A program made the position numbers and the translations under genes. Shown piece after piece: positions 46,217 through 55,241 of a stretch of DNA of 61,619 nucleotides; position 1 is the stretch's first letter; the number at the start of each line of letters is the position of its first letter. A model generated the notes under the pieces. It was not told the origin of the DNA. It made no database searches and saw only the letters and a list, made by a program, of their open reading frames with translations. Origin of the DNA: an uncultured Alphaproteobacteria bacterium (GTDB lineage: Bacteria > Pseudomonadota > Alphaproteobacteria > RF32 > CAG-239); contig CASFSV010000027.1 of the NCBI GenBank assembly GCA_949297415.1, positions 1 to 61,619 of the forward strand, read 5' to 3'.

Positions 46217-48145
46217 ATGATAAAAATTGAACTGCCGGATGGCAGCATAAAAGAAGTTGAAGCCGGAATTTCAGGCTTTGAACTTGCAAATCAAATAAGT
46301 CATAACTTGGCGAAAGCCGCAATCGCTGTTGAAATCGACGGCACATTAAAAGATCTCACTACCCCGCTCACTACCGATTCTAAAGTTAAAATAATCACTA
46401 CCCAAGATAAACATGGACTTGAAATATTGCGTCACTCTTGCTCACACGTAATGTCCGAAGCCGTTAAAGAGTTGTGGCCGGATGTACAAGTAACAATCGG
46501 ACCGTTTATTGAAGACGGATTTTACTATGACTTTTCACGCAAAGAACCGTTCACAACGGAAGATTTTGTGAAAATTGAAGAAAAAATGCACGAAATCGTA
46601 AAACGTGATGAAAAAATTGAACGTGAAGTTGTTAGTCGTGCAGACGCAATAGCTTTGTTTAAGTCATTGGGTGAACACTATAAAGTAGAAATCATTGAAG
46701 ATTTGCCGGAAGATGCGGAAATTTCTTTGTATCGCCAAGGTAATTATGTTGATTTGTGCCGTGGTCCTCACGTTCCATCAACATCAAAAATTGGTGATGC
46801 GTTTAAATTGATGAAAGTTGCCGGAGCATATTGGCGTGGCGATTCTAAAAATGAAATGTTGCAAAGAATTTATGCAACCGCATGGGCAAATAAAAAAGAT
46901 TTACAAGAATATTTAACCCGTATGGAAGAAGCCGCAAAACGCGACCATAGAAAGTTGGGTAAAGAAATGGATTTGTTCCATTTTGAACCTGAATACGCAC
47001 CGGGAGCCGTTTTCTGGCATGATAAGGGGTATAAAATCTATCGTAAGTTGATTGAATATATGCGTAACCGCCAAGAACACAATGGATACGAAGAAGTATG
47101 CACACCTCGCATTATGGATAGATGCTTGTGGGAAACTTCTGGTCACTGGGAAAAATATGGTGCGCATAACTATTCTGGTCAAACCGAAGACGGTAAGTGG
47201 TTCTGTATCAAACCGATGAACTGCCCAGGCGGATTGTTGGTATACAAACAAGGTATTAAGAGTTACCGTGATTTGCCGTTAAGAATGGCTGAATTTGGTA
47301 AAGTAAACCGTTATGAAGCATCTGGTGCATTGATGGGCTTAATGCGTGTTCGTGAATTTACTCAAGACGATGCGCACATCTTCTGCACACCGGAACAAAT
47401 GGAAGAAGAATGCATTACAACGATGAAGTTGATTTTTGATATTTATAAAGACTTCGGTTTTGATAAAATCAAGATTTACTTGTCAACTCGTCCGGAAAAG
47501 CGTATTGGTTCTGATGAAATTTGGGATATTTCCGAAAAATCATTGGCTCACGCTTTGGAAAAACACGGCTATGAGTATGAAATCAATGAAGGCGAAGGCG
47601 CTTTCTATGGCCCGAAATTGGAATTCATCTTGCGTGATGCTATCGGCCGTGAATGGCAATGCGGTACAATTCAAGTAGACATGAACTTGCCACAAAGATT
47701 TGATATCAGCTATATTGGCGAAGATGGTGAGAAACACCAGCCGGTAATGTTGCACCGCGCATTATTCGGTTCGATTGAAAGATTTTTGGGTATTTTGATT
47801 GAACATCACGCCGGTAAGTTGCCGTTATGGTTGTCACCGGAACAAGTTGTTGTATTGCCGGTAACATCAGCATTTGATAACTATGCGGAAGAAGTTGCTA
47901 AAGCATTGCGCCAAGCAGGTCTTTCAGCAAAAACAGATACACGCAACGAAAAGATTAACTATAAGATTCGTGAACACTCTGTTGAGAAGATTCCGGTAAT
48001 TATGGTTGTCGGTGCAAAAGAAGAAGCAGATAAGACAGTGACAATTCGTCGTCTAGGTTCAGAAGAGCAAAAAGTTATGAACTTAGATGAAGCAATAGCA
48101 TCACTCGTTAAAGAAGCTGAAATGCCGCATAAAAATGAAGCATAA
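46217..48145 (+). CDS. thrS: Threonyl-tRNA synthetase
   Basis: A 642-residue class II synthetase of normal length. TGS domain (1-60), second additional domain with RHSCSHVMSEAV (about 74-85), catalytic core with motif 1 around YMRNRQEHNGYEEV, the zinc-ligand cysteine in MNCPGG, the histidine in DDAHIFC and motif 3 VMLHRALFGSIERFLGILIE, then an anticodon-binding domain. AAGGGG precedes the start. Codon use is more biased than in its neighbours (for example TTG for Leu, CGT for Arg), as expected for a highly expressed gene. Confidence 0.97.
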   Translation: MIKIELPDGSIKEVEAGISGFELANQISHNLAKAAIAVEIDGTLKDLTTPLTTDSKVKIITTQDKHGLEILRHSCSHVMSEAVKELWPDVQVTIGPFIEDGFYYDFSRKEPFTTEDFVKIEEKMHEIVKRDEKIEREVVSRADAIALFKSLGEHYKVEIIEDLPEDAEISLYRQGNYVDLCRGPHVPSTSKIGDAFKLMKVAGAYWRGDSKNEMLQRIYATAWANKKDLQEYLTRMEEAAKRDHRKLGKEMDLFHFEPEYAPGAVFWHDKGYKIYRKLIEYMRNRQEHNGYEEVCTPRIMDRCLWETSGHWEKYGAHNYSGQTEDGKWFCIKPMNCPGGLLVYKQGIKSYRDLPLRMAEFGKVNRYEASGALMGLMRVREFTQDDAHIFCTPEQMEEECITTMKLIFDIYKDFGFDKIKIYLSTRPEKRIGSDEIWDISEKSLAHALEKHGYEYEINEGEGAFYGPKLEFILRDAIGREWQCGTIQVDMNLPQRFDISYIGEDGEKHQPVMLHRALFGSIERFLGILIEHHAGKLPLWLSPEQVVVLPVTSAFDNYAEEVAKALRQAGLSAKTDTRNEKINYKIREHSVEKIPVIMVVGAKEEADKTVTIRRLGSEEQKVMNLDEAIASLVKEAEMPHKNEA

Positions 48146-48174
48146 GGATAAATAACAGAGAACATCTGACAGAG

Positions 48175-48203
48175 CGCGGTACTGCAAAGTGCCGCGTTTC
48201 TGT
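48175..48203 (+). terminator. Terminator of thrS
   Basis: CGCGGTACT and AGTGCCGCG form a 9-bp stem around a GCAA loop, flanked by ACAGA and TCTGT. Confidence 0.75.
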
Positions 48204-48293
48204 TATGAAAAATGGAATACGGTGTTAAACAAATTTTAAGTATCAGACATTAAAATAAAACCAAATTGATTGAGAATTTAGAAGAGGTGACAG

Positions 48294-49004
48294 ATGCGTA
48301 AAATTCTCCCCTGTGCCGTAGCGGCAACGCTTTTATTATCCGGAGTTTCTTTGATAGCTCAAGAAGTACCGCAAGAAAAACAGGTCGAAACAAAAATCTA
48401 TATCATGCCCGGTGAAGTAAAGTGTTATATACGAAAACAAGACAGACTTACGATTTGTACAGATTTGGAAGGTAAGCCGATAACCGGAGAACTACGCAAA
48501 TATCAAGAAAACGAGTTGGTTCGCAGATATCCCTTAGTCAAAGGTATTATTGAGGGTACCGTTATTTCGTATTACACCAATGGTGATGTTTTATCAGAAA
48601 AACCGTATACTAAAGGTAAGCTGAACGGCGTGGTAAAGACATATTATAAAAATAACAAAATAGAGTCCATAACCCCATATCAAAATGGTGTCAAAGAGGG
48701 TGTCGTTAAATTTTATTACAATAATGGATATATGCAAGAACAGGGGATATATATCGGCGGAAAGTTGAATGGCCAATATCGCTTATATGATAAGTCTGGA
48801 GATATGGTTTATGAATTAACTTTCCAAAATAATTCATTAGCATCTGGTTACTGTATGTATAAAAAGAAAGAAAACGACGATAAACGTTACAAACAAGAAT
48901 TAGATGCAAATACCTTGGAAATGATAAAAAAACACGAAGTGGTGTTAGATAGTACAATAGTCGTAAACGGCTGTTCCATGAAAAGAGGGAAAAAGATAAA
49001 ATAA
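48294..49004 (+). CDS. Exported MORN-2/YwqK-type repeat protein
   Basis: A 236-residue protein with a signal peptide (hydrophobic about residues 6-22). From about residue 75 come tandem units of 22-24 residues such as GTVISYYTNGDVLSEKPYTK, GVVKTYYKNNKIESITPYQN and GVVKFYYNNGYMQEQGIYIG, the pattern of the YwqK antitoxin-like/MORN-2 repeat. Despite the name, such exported proteins have no proven antitoxin function. AAGAGGTG precedes the start. Its stop overlaps the start of the following regulator gene. Confidence 0.85.
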   Translation: MRKILPCAVAATLLLSGVSLIAQEVPQEKQVETKIYIMPGEVKCYIRKQDRLTICTDLEGKPITGELRKYQENELVRRYPLVKGIIEGTVISYYTNGDVLSEKPYTKGKLNGVVKTYYKNNKIESITPYQNGVKEGVVKFYYNNGYMQEQGIYIGGKLNGQYRLYDKSGDMVYELTFQNNSLASGYCMYKKKENDDKRYKQELDANTLEMIKKHEVVLDSTIVVNGCSMKRGKKIK

Positions 49005-49513
49005 TGCCGAATAATATAAAACAAATTCGCAAATCTGTGGGAATAAGCGTAACTGAGTTGGCGCAAAGATTGAATATGTCGCAAGGGAACTTGACTAAAA
49101 TCGAAAACGGACAAGTGGATTTGAAAATGGAAACGGCTCAAGCCATTGCAGCAGTATTAGAATGTCCAATAGAAAGAATAATGGGGCAGGAAAGTGAAGA
49201 AACCTCCCCATTGGTAATGAATTTAAATTTACCATTGGGAAGCAGAACATTAAGAATAACCACAGATGATATGCGTCCAACCTTAAATAGGGGAGATATG
49301 GCCGTTGTATTGCCGCAAACGCTAAAAAAAGAGGATGGTGTTTATGTTATAAATAAAGAAGGTAAAACATATATCAGACGTTTGCAATCATTTTCTGCTA
49401 ATAAAATAGCGCTATTATGCGATAATAAGATGTATGAAACGGAATATGTGGACGCTAAAGAAATAGAAATAATTGGAAAAGTAACACAAAAGATAAATAT
49501 ATCAGAGATATAG
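49004..49513 (+). CDS. XRE regulator with degenerate S24 peptidase-like domain
   Basis: A 169-residue protein. An XRE helix-turn-helix (about residues 4-60; ISVTELAQRLNMSQGNLTKI) is joined to a LexA/CI-type S24 domain (about 75-160). The canonical DSM-x-P with catalytic serine is TDDMRPTL here, so Ser is replaced by Asp (D89), and the usual catalytic lysine position reads YIRRL, an Arg. Self-cleavage is therefore not expected. The start overlaps the MORN-type gene stop, so the two are co-transcribed. Confidence 0.82.
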   Translation: MPNNIKQIRKSVGISVTELAQRLNMSQGNLTKIENGQVDLKMETAQAIAAVLECPIERIMGQESEETSPLVMNLNLPLGSRTLRITTDDMRPTLNRGDMAVVLPQTLKKEDGVYVINKEGKTYIRRLQSFSANKIALLCDNKMYETEYVDAKEIEIIGKVTQKINISEI

Positions 49514-49536
49514 AAATAAAAGTTAAAAAAAGAGAA

Positions 49537-49567
49537 AACCTCGATAGATTATCGAGGTTTTTTTTGT
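49537..49567 (+). terminator. Terminator of the XRE-S24 gene
   Basis: AAACCTCGATA and TATCGAGGTTT form a perfect 11-bp stem followed by a T-run. Confidence 0.9.
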
Positions 49568-50003
49568 GCATTAAAAACAAGAGGAGAGGAATATAAGATG
49601 AATATTTTGCATATAGACGAAGAATGAATAATATTCACAAAAAGAAAAGAAGTGGACAAACGTTTAAGAAAATAACACATACAAACAGATAGTTATGTAA
49701 AATATTCAATAGAGTGAATATGTGGACAAATATTCATAAAGGGAATATAAGCCGTAGCAAATGGCATCTCAAGGTGTTGGTTAAAATAAGAGTAAAAGAT
49801 AAACAGTGATAAAGTTTGCTGTAATAAAGAGGGATGAATTAGTAGAAAATTTTGTTATTTAAACACGCTTTGAAGTCTGGAACCGTATCGTTTCAAACCG
49901 AATATTATGTTTTACAAAATGAATTATGTAAGGTAAGTATTTGTGAAAACAATACAAAAAAAATCCGCCATTATGCGGCGGATAATTCGTTGCAAATAGA
50001 ATA
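49568..50003. other. Convergent intergenic region with ATATTC palindromes
   Basis: No full gene. A nine-codon frame (MNILHIDEE) at 49598 follows a perfect GAGGAG site and may be the stub of a lost response-regulator-like gene. Two inverted repeats follow: ATATTCA-N6-TGAATAT (49702-49721) and ATATTC-N7-GAATAT (49730-49748), with a further ATATTCA at 49631. GTGGACAAA occurs at 49652 and 49722. These could be protein-binding sites. The right 250 nt hold nothing I recognise. Confidence 0.5.
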
Positions 50004-50831
50004 TTAAGCACAAATATCATCTAAAGGTGGAGTAATATCTTTAGCTTCAGCTAAAACGGCCATAAAAGTTTTTTCTAAATCACTCAATCTTTCTTTTTCA
50101 TAAGCAAAAGCGACAATAACAGAATTTTTGTATTCTTTAATGAGTTTAATATCTTCCTCAACCATCATACTGGGATATTTACCCAAAGCGAATAACGTTT
50201 CTCGATTTTTCTTAGCAAATTTAAGCAAATCAACAGGAGCACCGGTAATAACCACCAAAGATTTATTCGTTTTTAGAGCATTAAGAATTTCATCAAGACC
50301 TGTCTTATCTAATCTAGGCTCAGGCCAAACCAAATGAGCGATTTTGGTTTTAGCAACTACTTTAGCCAAATCAATAAGTTGTTCATCGGTAAAGTAACTG
50401 CCGGTTAGATCCAAATAAGCTAGTTCAGGAAGTTCATGTATAAGTTCCAACAAGCGTTCAAACAAAATTGGATCATCGGAGAAAAGGAAACATTTAATAG
50501 CCAAACTACGTAATTTAGTATGTTTATGCAGTTTCAAGAAAATATTTCTGAGCATTTCGGCATCAGAATATTTATGTTTAATGATAGAATTTTTAAGTAA
50601 CCCTTTGGCCGTAGAATATAAACTGTTAACACGTCCATCAGCAACAAAAGCTTCAAACGAACCGATGCCCAAAGAAAATTTTTTCAAATCAGAGCAACTA
50701 TCGAGCCAAAAATAGACCTCTTGCAAATCATTTTTTTTAACACATGGGCGTTTCAGTACAATTTCACCGGCACAAGCATCAAAGTACCCAAACGCGTTTC
50801 TGGAGCCGCATTCATTAGAAAAGCCCTTCAT
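50004..50831 (-). CDS. Leucine-rich-repeat-like protein
   Basis: A 275-residue soluble protein. The central part (about residues 95-190) has ribonuclease-inhibitor-like LRR units: LHKHTKLRSLAIKCFLFSDD, LIHELPELAYLDLTGSYFTD and ALKTNKSLVVITG. There is no signal peptide. GAAGGG lies upstream of the start. A 13-bp inverted repeat covers its likely promoter. It probably binds another protein; the partner is unknown. Confidence 0.65.
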   Translation of the reverse strand: MKGFSNECGSRNAFGYFDACAGEIVLKRPCVKKNDLQEVYFWLDSCSDLKKFSLGIGSFEAFVADGRVNSLYSTAKGLLKNSIIKHKYSDAEMLRNIFLKLHKHTKLRSLAIKCFLFSDDPILFERLLELIHELPELAYLDLTGSYFTDEQLIDLAKVVAKTKIAHLVWPEPRLDKTGLDEILNALKTNKSLVVITGAPVDLLKFAKKNRETLFALGKYPSMMVEEDIKLIKEYKNSVIVAFAYEKERLSDLEKTFMAVLAEAKDITPPLDDICA

Positions 50832-51165
50832 AGTAACAATCCCTTCAATAAAAAGTTAAGTTCCGATTATACAACTTTTATAACACATAAAACAACGTAA
50901 AGTTGTATAATATTGATTTGTAAACAAATACTATGCTAAAAATGAAATAAAAGCAAGAGAAATTTTACCTATTATTGTATTTCAATAAAAAAAACACCAT
51001 AAGTTTAAAAAACAATAAAAATAAGTAAAATTGTATATTATTAAGGTATCGGAAAGCGAATAAAGTATGATTTATTAACAATGTGCCCCATAATTTTGAA
51101 AGTGATTGTCAAAGTAAAAGAAAGAAAATATATTGACACCAACAAGAAACACATAGGAAAAAGTC
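50832..51165. other. Divergent intergenic region with operator-like inverted repeat
   Basis: A perfect 13-bp inverted repeat (ATTATACAACTTT at 50866-50878, AAAGTTGTATAAT at 50899-50911) spans the likely minus-strand promoter: TATAAT lies in the left arm and TTGTTT about 18 nt upstream. The rest is very AT-rich with no gene. TTGACA near 51133 lacks a matching -10. Confidence 0.5.
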
Positions 51166-52575
51166 ATGATAGATTACATTACAAGCATTTTAGGAATAAT
51201 TGTTATAATCTTGTTATATGCGTCAATAGTTTATCGCATCCGCCTGTTACATAAATCGGCGGCATATAATGACATAAATGAGAAATACGGAGAACTTCAA
51301 TTAAAACACGCCATAACGGAATCTAAATTAGCCGATATGCTCACGACCGCAGCCAAAGCAGAGAATGAAAAGATTAAATATCTGGATACAATAACGGTAT
51401 TAGAGCGAGATTTAAGTGCATTAAAAGCAGCTTCAGCGGCGAAGGAGGAGAGTCTGACCGAACGCATACAATATCTGGAAAAGATGAAGGAAGAATTGAC
51501 GTTAAAATTTAAGGATATATCCAGTGAAATAATAAAAGCACAGCATGAGAGTTTTTCCAACGAGCAGAAAAATACACTGAGCAATATTTTGAATCCGTTT
51601 TCAGAGCAATTAAAAGCGTTTAAGAGCGAGGTAAACACGGCGCGAGAAGAGAGTATCAAGCGCAAAGCGACGTTGGATAATCAACTGGCAAATTTGATGA
51701 ATTTAAATCAAAATCTGAGCAAAGACGCGCAAGATTTAACCGAAGCCTTAAAGGGGAATAAAAAAGCGCAAGGCAACTGGGGGGAATATCAGTTGGATAG
51801 GATTTTGGAAATCTCGGGTTTGCGCAAAGGACAAGATTATGACACGCAAGAAAGCTATCAGGATGAAAATAAGAAATTATACCGTCCCGATGTGATAATC
51901 CATCTGCCGGAAGGTCGCGATATAATTGTAGACTCAAAAGTATCATTGAATGATTATCTGGAAGCCGTAAAGGCAGAGGATACTATAACGCGAGATAAAT
52001 GCTTACAAAAGAACTTGAACTGTATTAAAAATCACATAGATGAGTTATCGGTAAAAGAATATCAGAAATTGCTCAAAGATAAGACTTTGAATTATGTAAT
52101 AATGTTTATTCCGATAGAAAGTGCGTATGTAGCGGCATTAGAAGCGGATAACACATTGTATGATTATGCTTATCGCCGCAATGTCGTATTGGCGACACCT
52201 TTATCATTGTTACCGATATTGCGCACGATAGAAAATCTGTGGCGGATAGATAAACAGAATCAAAATGTTCAGAAGATAGCAGAATTGGGCGGTAAGATTT
52301 ATGATAAACTGGCGGCGTTTATGGAAGATATGAAAGCCATCGAACGCGGTATAAATCAGACGAATAATGCCTATACAAGCGCAATGACGAAGTTATACGG
52401 CAAAGGTTCGGCATTAAGCCAAGCGGAGAATATGAAAAAATTAGGCGCTAAAACGAATAAGAGTATTAACCTGACCTTAAAGGATAGTGAGTTATTATTG
52501 GAAGCGCCGACAGATACGGCAGAAGATGAAACAGAAGCAACAAAATCAGAAACAAAGACGGGAGAGAATGAATAA
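51166..52575 (+). CDS. rmuC: DNA recombination protein RmuC homologue
   Basis: A 469-residue protein with an N-terminal transmembrane helix (about residues 5-24), a long coiled coil (about 30-190) and the RmuC nuclease-like domain: GNWGEYQLDRILEISGL, VDSKVSLNDYLEA and the highly conserved IMFIPIESAYVAALE. RmuC limits sequence inversions at short inverted repeats. The stop shares a base with the next start (TAATG), so the murG-like gene is coupled to it. Confidence 0.93.
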   Translation: MIDYITSILGIIVIILLYASIVYRIRLLHKSAAYNDINEKYGELQLKHAITESKLADMLTTAAKAENEKIKYLDTITVLERDLSALKAASAAKEESLTERIQYLEKMKEELTLKFKDISSEIIKAQHESFSNEQKNTLSNILNPFSEQLKAFKSEVNTAREESIKRKATLDNQLANLMNLNQNLSKDAQDLTEALKGNKKAQGNWGEYQLDRILEISGLRKGQDYDTQESYQDENKKLYRPDVIIHLPEGRDIIVDSKVSLNDYLEAVKAEDTITRDKCLQKNLNCIKNHIDELSVKEYQKLLKDKTLNYVIMFIPIESAYVAALEADNTLYDYAYRRNVVLATPLSLLPILRTIENLWRIDKQNQNVQKIAELGGKIYDKLAAFMEDMKAIERGINQTNNAYTSAMTKLYGKGSALSQAENMKKLGAKTNKSINLTLKDSELLLEAPTDTAEDETEATKSETKTGENE

Positions 52576-53657
52576 TGCCTAAAGACGCAAGCGCCAAGAA
52601 AATCATATTTACCGGAGGTGGATCCGCCGGCCATGTAACGTTAAATTTGGCCCTAATACCTTGGTTTATAGAAAAGGGATGGGAAATATCATATATTGGC
52701 TCTAAAGGCGGTATGGAACAAGAATTGGTCGCCAAATTTCCGGAAGTAAAATATTATGGCATATTGACCGGTAAATTGCGGCGTTATTTTTCTTGGCAAA
52801 ACTTCTTGGATATGGTGAAGATACCGCTAGGGTGTTTACAAGCAATCTGGCTGGTTAATAAAATCAATCCGAATATAATCTTTTCCAAAGGCGGATTTGT
52901 ATCATTTCCGGTTGTCGTTGGCGGATATGTTAATCGTAAAAAGATTTACATGCATGAATCGGATATAACACCCGGACTTGCCAATAAGATGAGTTTACCC
53001 TTTGTGAGTACGTTTTATACAACGTTTCCCGAAACCGAGAAATATGTAAAGAATAAGCAAAAAGTACATTGTGTCGGACCAGTATTATCGGATAGATTGT
53101 TTAACGGTAGCCGAGAGAAGGGCGCGGAATTTGCCAATATAGATGCAAATAAGCCAACAATTATGGTTATTGGTGGCAGCCTTGGCGCAAAGAGCTTAAA
53201 TGACGCGGTGGAGCAAAATTTTGAAGCGATATTAGCAAAATATCAGTTAATTCATATTGCCGGCAAGAATGGGTATAATGAAAAATTAACGCATAAAGGC
53301 TATCAACAATATGAATACGTGGATGCAGAACTAAAAGATTTAATGGCATTGGCAGATATAGTTGTTTCACGCGCAGGTTCAAACTCGATTTTTGAGTTGG
53401 CAAGTTTAAATAAACCGATGATATTGGTTCCGTTACCGGCTAAATCTTCTCGCGGGGAACAAAGTTTGAACGCCAAGAGTTTTGCCGATAAGGGTTATGC
53501 GGAAATCATCAAAGATGAAGATGTGGCCAATCCGGATATTTTATTGCCGATGTTAGATAGAGTTTATCAAAATCGAGAACAATATCGTCAAAATATGAAA
53601 AGCAACCCGGTAAAAATTACCACCAATGAAGCTTTGTGTGAAGATATTTGCCGATAA
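52575..53657 (+). CDS. murG: MurG-type N-acetylglucosaminyltransferase, Gram-positive-like
   Basis: A 360-residue GT28 enzyme. The N-terminal loop is FTGGGSAGHVTLNLAL, followed by GKLRRYFSWQNFLD, FSKGGFVSFPVVVGG and HESDITPGLANK, and in the C-terminal half VIGGSLGAKSLND and SRAGSNSIFELASL. The GHVTLNL and GKLRRYFSWQN segments match the Firmicutes (streptococcal) form rather than the GGHVFPALA form of Proteobacteria. MurG adds GlcNAc to lipid I. The gene is outside a dcw cluster, so it may be a second, transferred copy. Confidence 0.85.
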   Translation: MPKDASAKKIIFTGGGSAGHVTLNLALIPWFIEKGWEISYIGSKGGMEQELVAKFPEVKYYGILTGKLRRYFSWQNFLDMVKIPLGCLQAIWLVNKINPNIIFSKGGFVSFPVVVGGYVNRKKIYMHESDITPGLANKMSLPFVSTFYTTFPETEKYVKNKQKVHCVGPVLSDRLFNGSREKGAEFANIDANKPTIMVIGGSLGAKSLNDAVEQNFEAILAKYQLIHIAGKNGYNEKLTHKGYQQYEYVDAELKDLMALADIVVSRAGSNSIFELASLNKPMILVPLPAKSSRGEQSLNAKSFADKGYAEIIKDEDVANPDILLPMLDRVYQNREQYRQNMKSNPVKITTNEALCEDICR

Positions 53658-53678
53658 AGTAAGCAAATAAAAAAGAAA

Positions 53679-53705
53679 AAGGCGAGGGAATAAATCTCTC
53701 GCTTT
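53679..53705. terminator. Terminator between murG-like and anmK genes
   Basis: AAGGCGAGGGA and TCTCTCGCTTT form an imperfect stem between convergent genes, with T-rich sequence after it. Confidence 0.65.
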
Positions 53706-53735
53706 AATTTTGTGGTATAAATATGGTAATAAACA

Positions 53736-55067
53736 CTATTTTTTGAGCTTAGACCAACCTTTAGCGGCTCTGGAATAGAGAAAACCGCGACCTTTGCGAC
53801 GCGTGTTTTCATTAGGATAACAAATAATACCACAAACAGCACCTTTTTTGCATCCGGTAATTTCAGGAGCGGTAAATTTCTTTTTAAGCAAAAAGCATCT
53901 GGCTAAATCAGCCATAATGCGAGCTTCCATATACTGTCCACTGATATAGAACTCATCAGAGAGAGTAGCGTAAAATTTCTCTCCGCGCAAACGTTGCCGA
54001 ATAGCTTCAGCAAATTGAGCATGTTGCGGCAAAACAAGTCCACGTCCCGTGAGTAAGCTGATGAAATCGCGATAGATAAGTGGATTTTTCCATCCACCGC
54101 CAAACATCAGAAAATAGTGAGGAAAATCATACTTTTCAGGAATAAATCTCAAGCTTAAAAAGACGGTATAAGCCGCAAAATACTCTACTGTCCGCAAAAT
54201 ATCAACTTCAGCAAGCGGATAATTTTTAAGCCTTTCTTCCATACGGTACAAATGTGGGCCGGAAGATTTAGGCGGTAAAATATCCAAATAATTATCGCCA
54301 TCAGCCGTCAAAGCCGCTTCGTTATATAAATCATTGAGCAGCATACTGTTGATATGCCCTTCAAGAGCAAGTTTTCCGTTCTCATCAAAATCTTTATCAA
54401 AGAAGGCACGAGCCAGAAAATCAACATAGTGGTTAAAAGGTCCGCAATCAAATCCTAAAACTTTTTTGCGTAACGAATCCCCACTGGTAATAGCCGCAAT
54501 ATTTGCGGTATTTCCGCCATTTATAAAGCAAATCGGAAACATACCTTGTTTAGAGAGCGCATAACTGAGATGAAGATTGTGCATAGGAGCTAAAGGAGCA
54601 CCTTCACCGCCGTTAAAAATATCATCGGAGCGAAAATCATAAATAACCGGCAGTCCAATTTTTTTAGCTAGAGTTGCCGCATCAAAAATTTGTGTTGTAA
54701 AAGGTTCTGTACCATGAGCAAGGGAAGGGGGATTATGTTCGCCACAGGACTGCCCATGAAGACCAACAGCCGCAATTTGACTTTTTTCAACACCGGACTT
54801 TTCAATTAAATTTTTCACACACAAAGCGACTAAATCTGTATAAGCCTCAAGAGTAGTTTTGAAAAGCGGTAATTTAGAAGCTTTCGCCATATCGGAATGT
54901 AAATCGGTAACCATCTGCCGCAGTTCCAGCATATTTTGCTTGAGTTCCGCAGAATAGGGTATTGAAATAGCGTCAATATCTTGAATATCCCCTTTATCCG
55001 AAAAATCCGTCATAACTGCATCAACACCGTCTAACGAATTCCCAGTCATAATGCCGATAGTAATCAT
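53736..55067 (-). CDS. anmK: Anhydro-N-acetylmuramic acid kinase
   Basis: A 443-residue sugar kinase, somewhat longer than the usual 370-390. It begins TIGIMTGNSLDGVDAVMTDF and has GLHGQSCGEHN, INGGNTANIAAI and FGGGWKNPLI, all family motifs. It phosphorylates anhMurNAc to MurNAc-6-phosphate in peptidoglycan recycling. The last 40 residues, rich in Lys, Arg and Cys, are an extension. It faces the murG-like gene convergently. Confidence 0.92.
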   Translation of the reverse strand: MITIGIMTGNSLDGVDAVMTDFSDKGDIQDIDAISIPYSAELKQNMLELRQMVTDLHSDMAKASKLPLFKTTLEAYTDLVALCVKNLIEKSGVEKSQIAAVGLHGQSCGEHNPPSLAHGTEPFTTQIFDAATLAKKIGLPVIYDFRSDDIFNGGEGAPLAPMHNLHLSYALSKQGMFPICFINGGNTANIAAITSGDSLRKKVLGFDCGPFNHYVDFLARAFFDKDFDENGKLALEGHINSMLLNDLYNEAALTADGDNYLDILPPKSSGPHLYRMEERLKNYPLAEVDILRTVEYFAAYTVFLSLRFIPEKYDFPHYFLMFGGGWKNPLIYRDFISLLTGRGLVLPQHAQFAEAIRQRLRGEKFYATLSDEFYISGQYMEARIMADLARCFLLKKKFTAPEITGCKKGAVCGIICYPNENTRRKGRGFLYSRAAKGWSKLKK

Positions 55068-55169
55068 TTCAATCTCCCTAAAAACAGATTACCATATAAG
55101 CATAGAAACAAAAGATTAACATAAATTTAAGCAAGAAAACGAAAAATACCGAAATAAGAATAATAGAGA

Positions 55170-55197
55170 TTGACAAAAAAGTCTAACCGACTATACT
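55170..55197 (+). promoter_or_regulatory. Sigma-70 promoter of the first WG-type lipoprotein gene
   Basis: TTGACA, 16 nt, TATACT. The predicted leader of about 38 nt holds TTTTTATGAACAATTAAA and no Shine-Dalgarno. Confidence 0.75.
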
Positions 55198-55241
55198 CAG
55201 CAAGATATTTTATTTTTATGAACAATTAAACAGAAATTATT

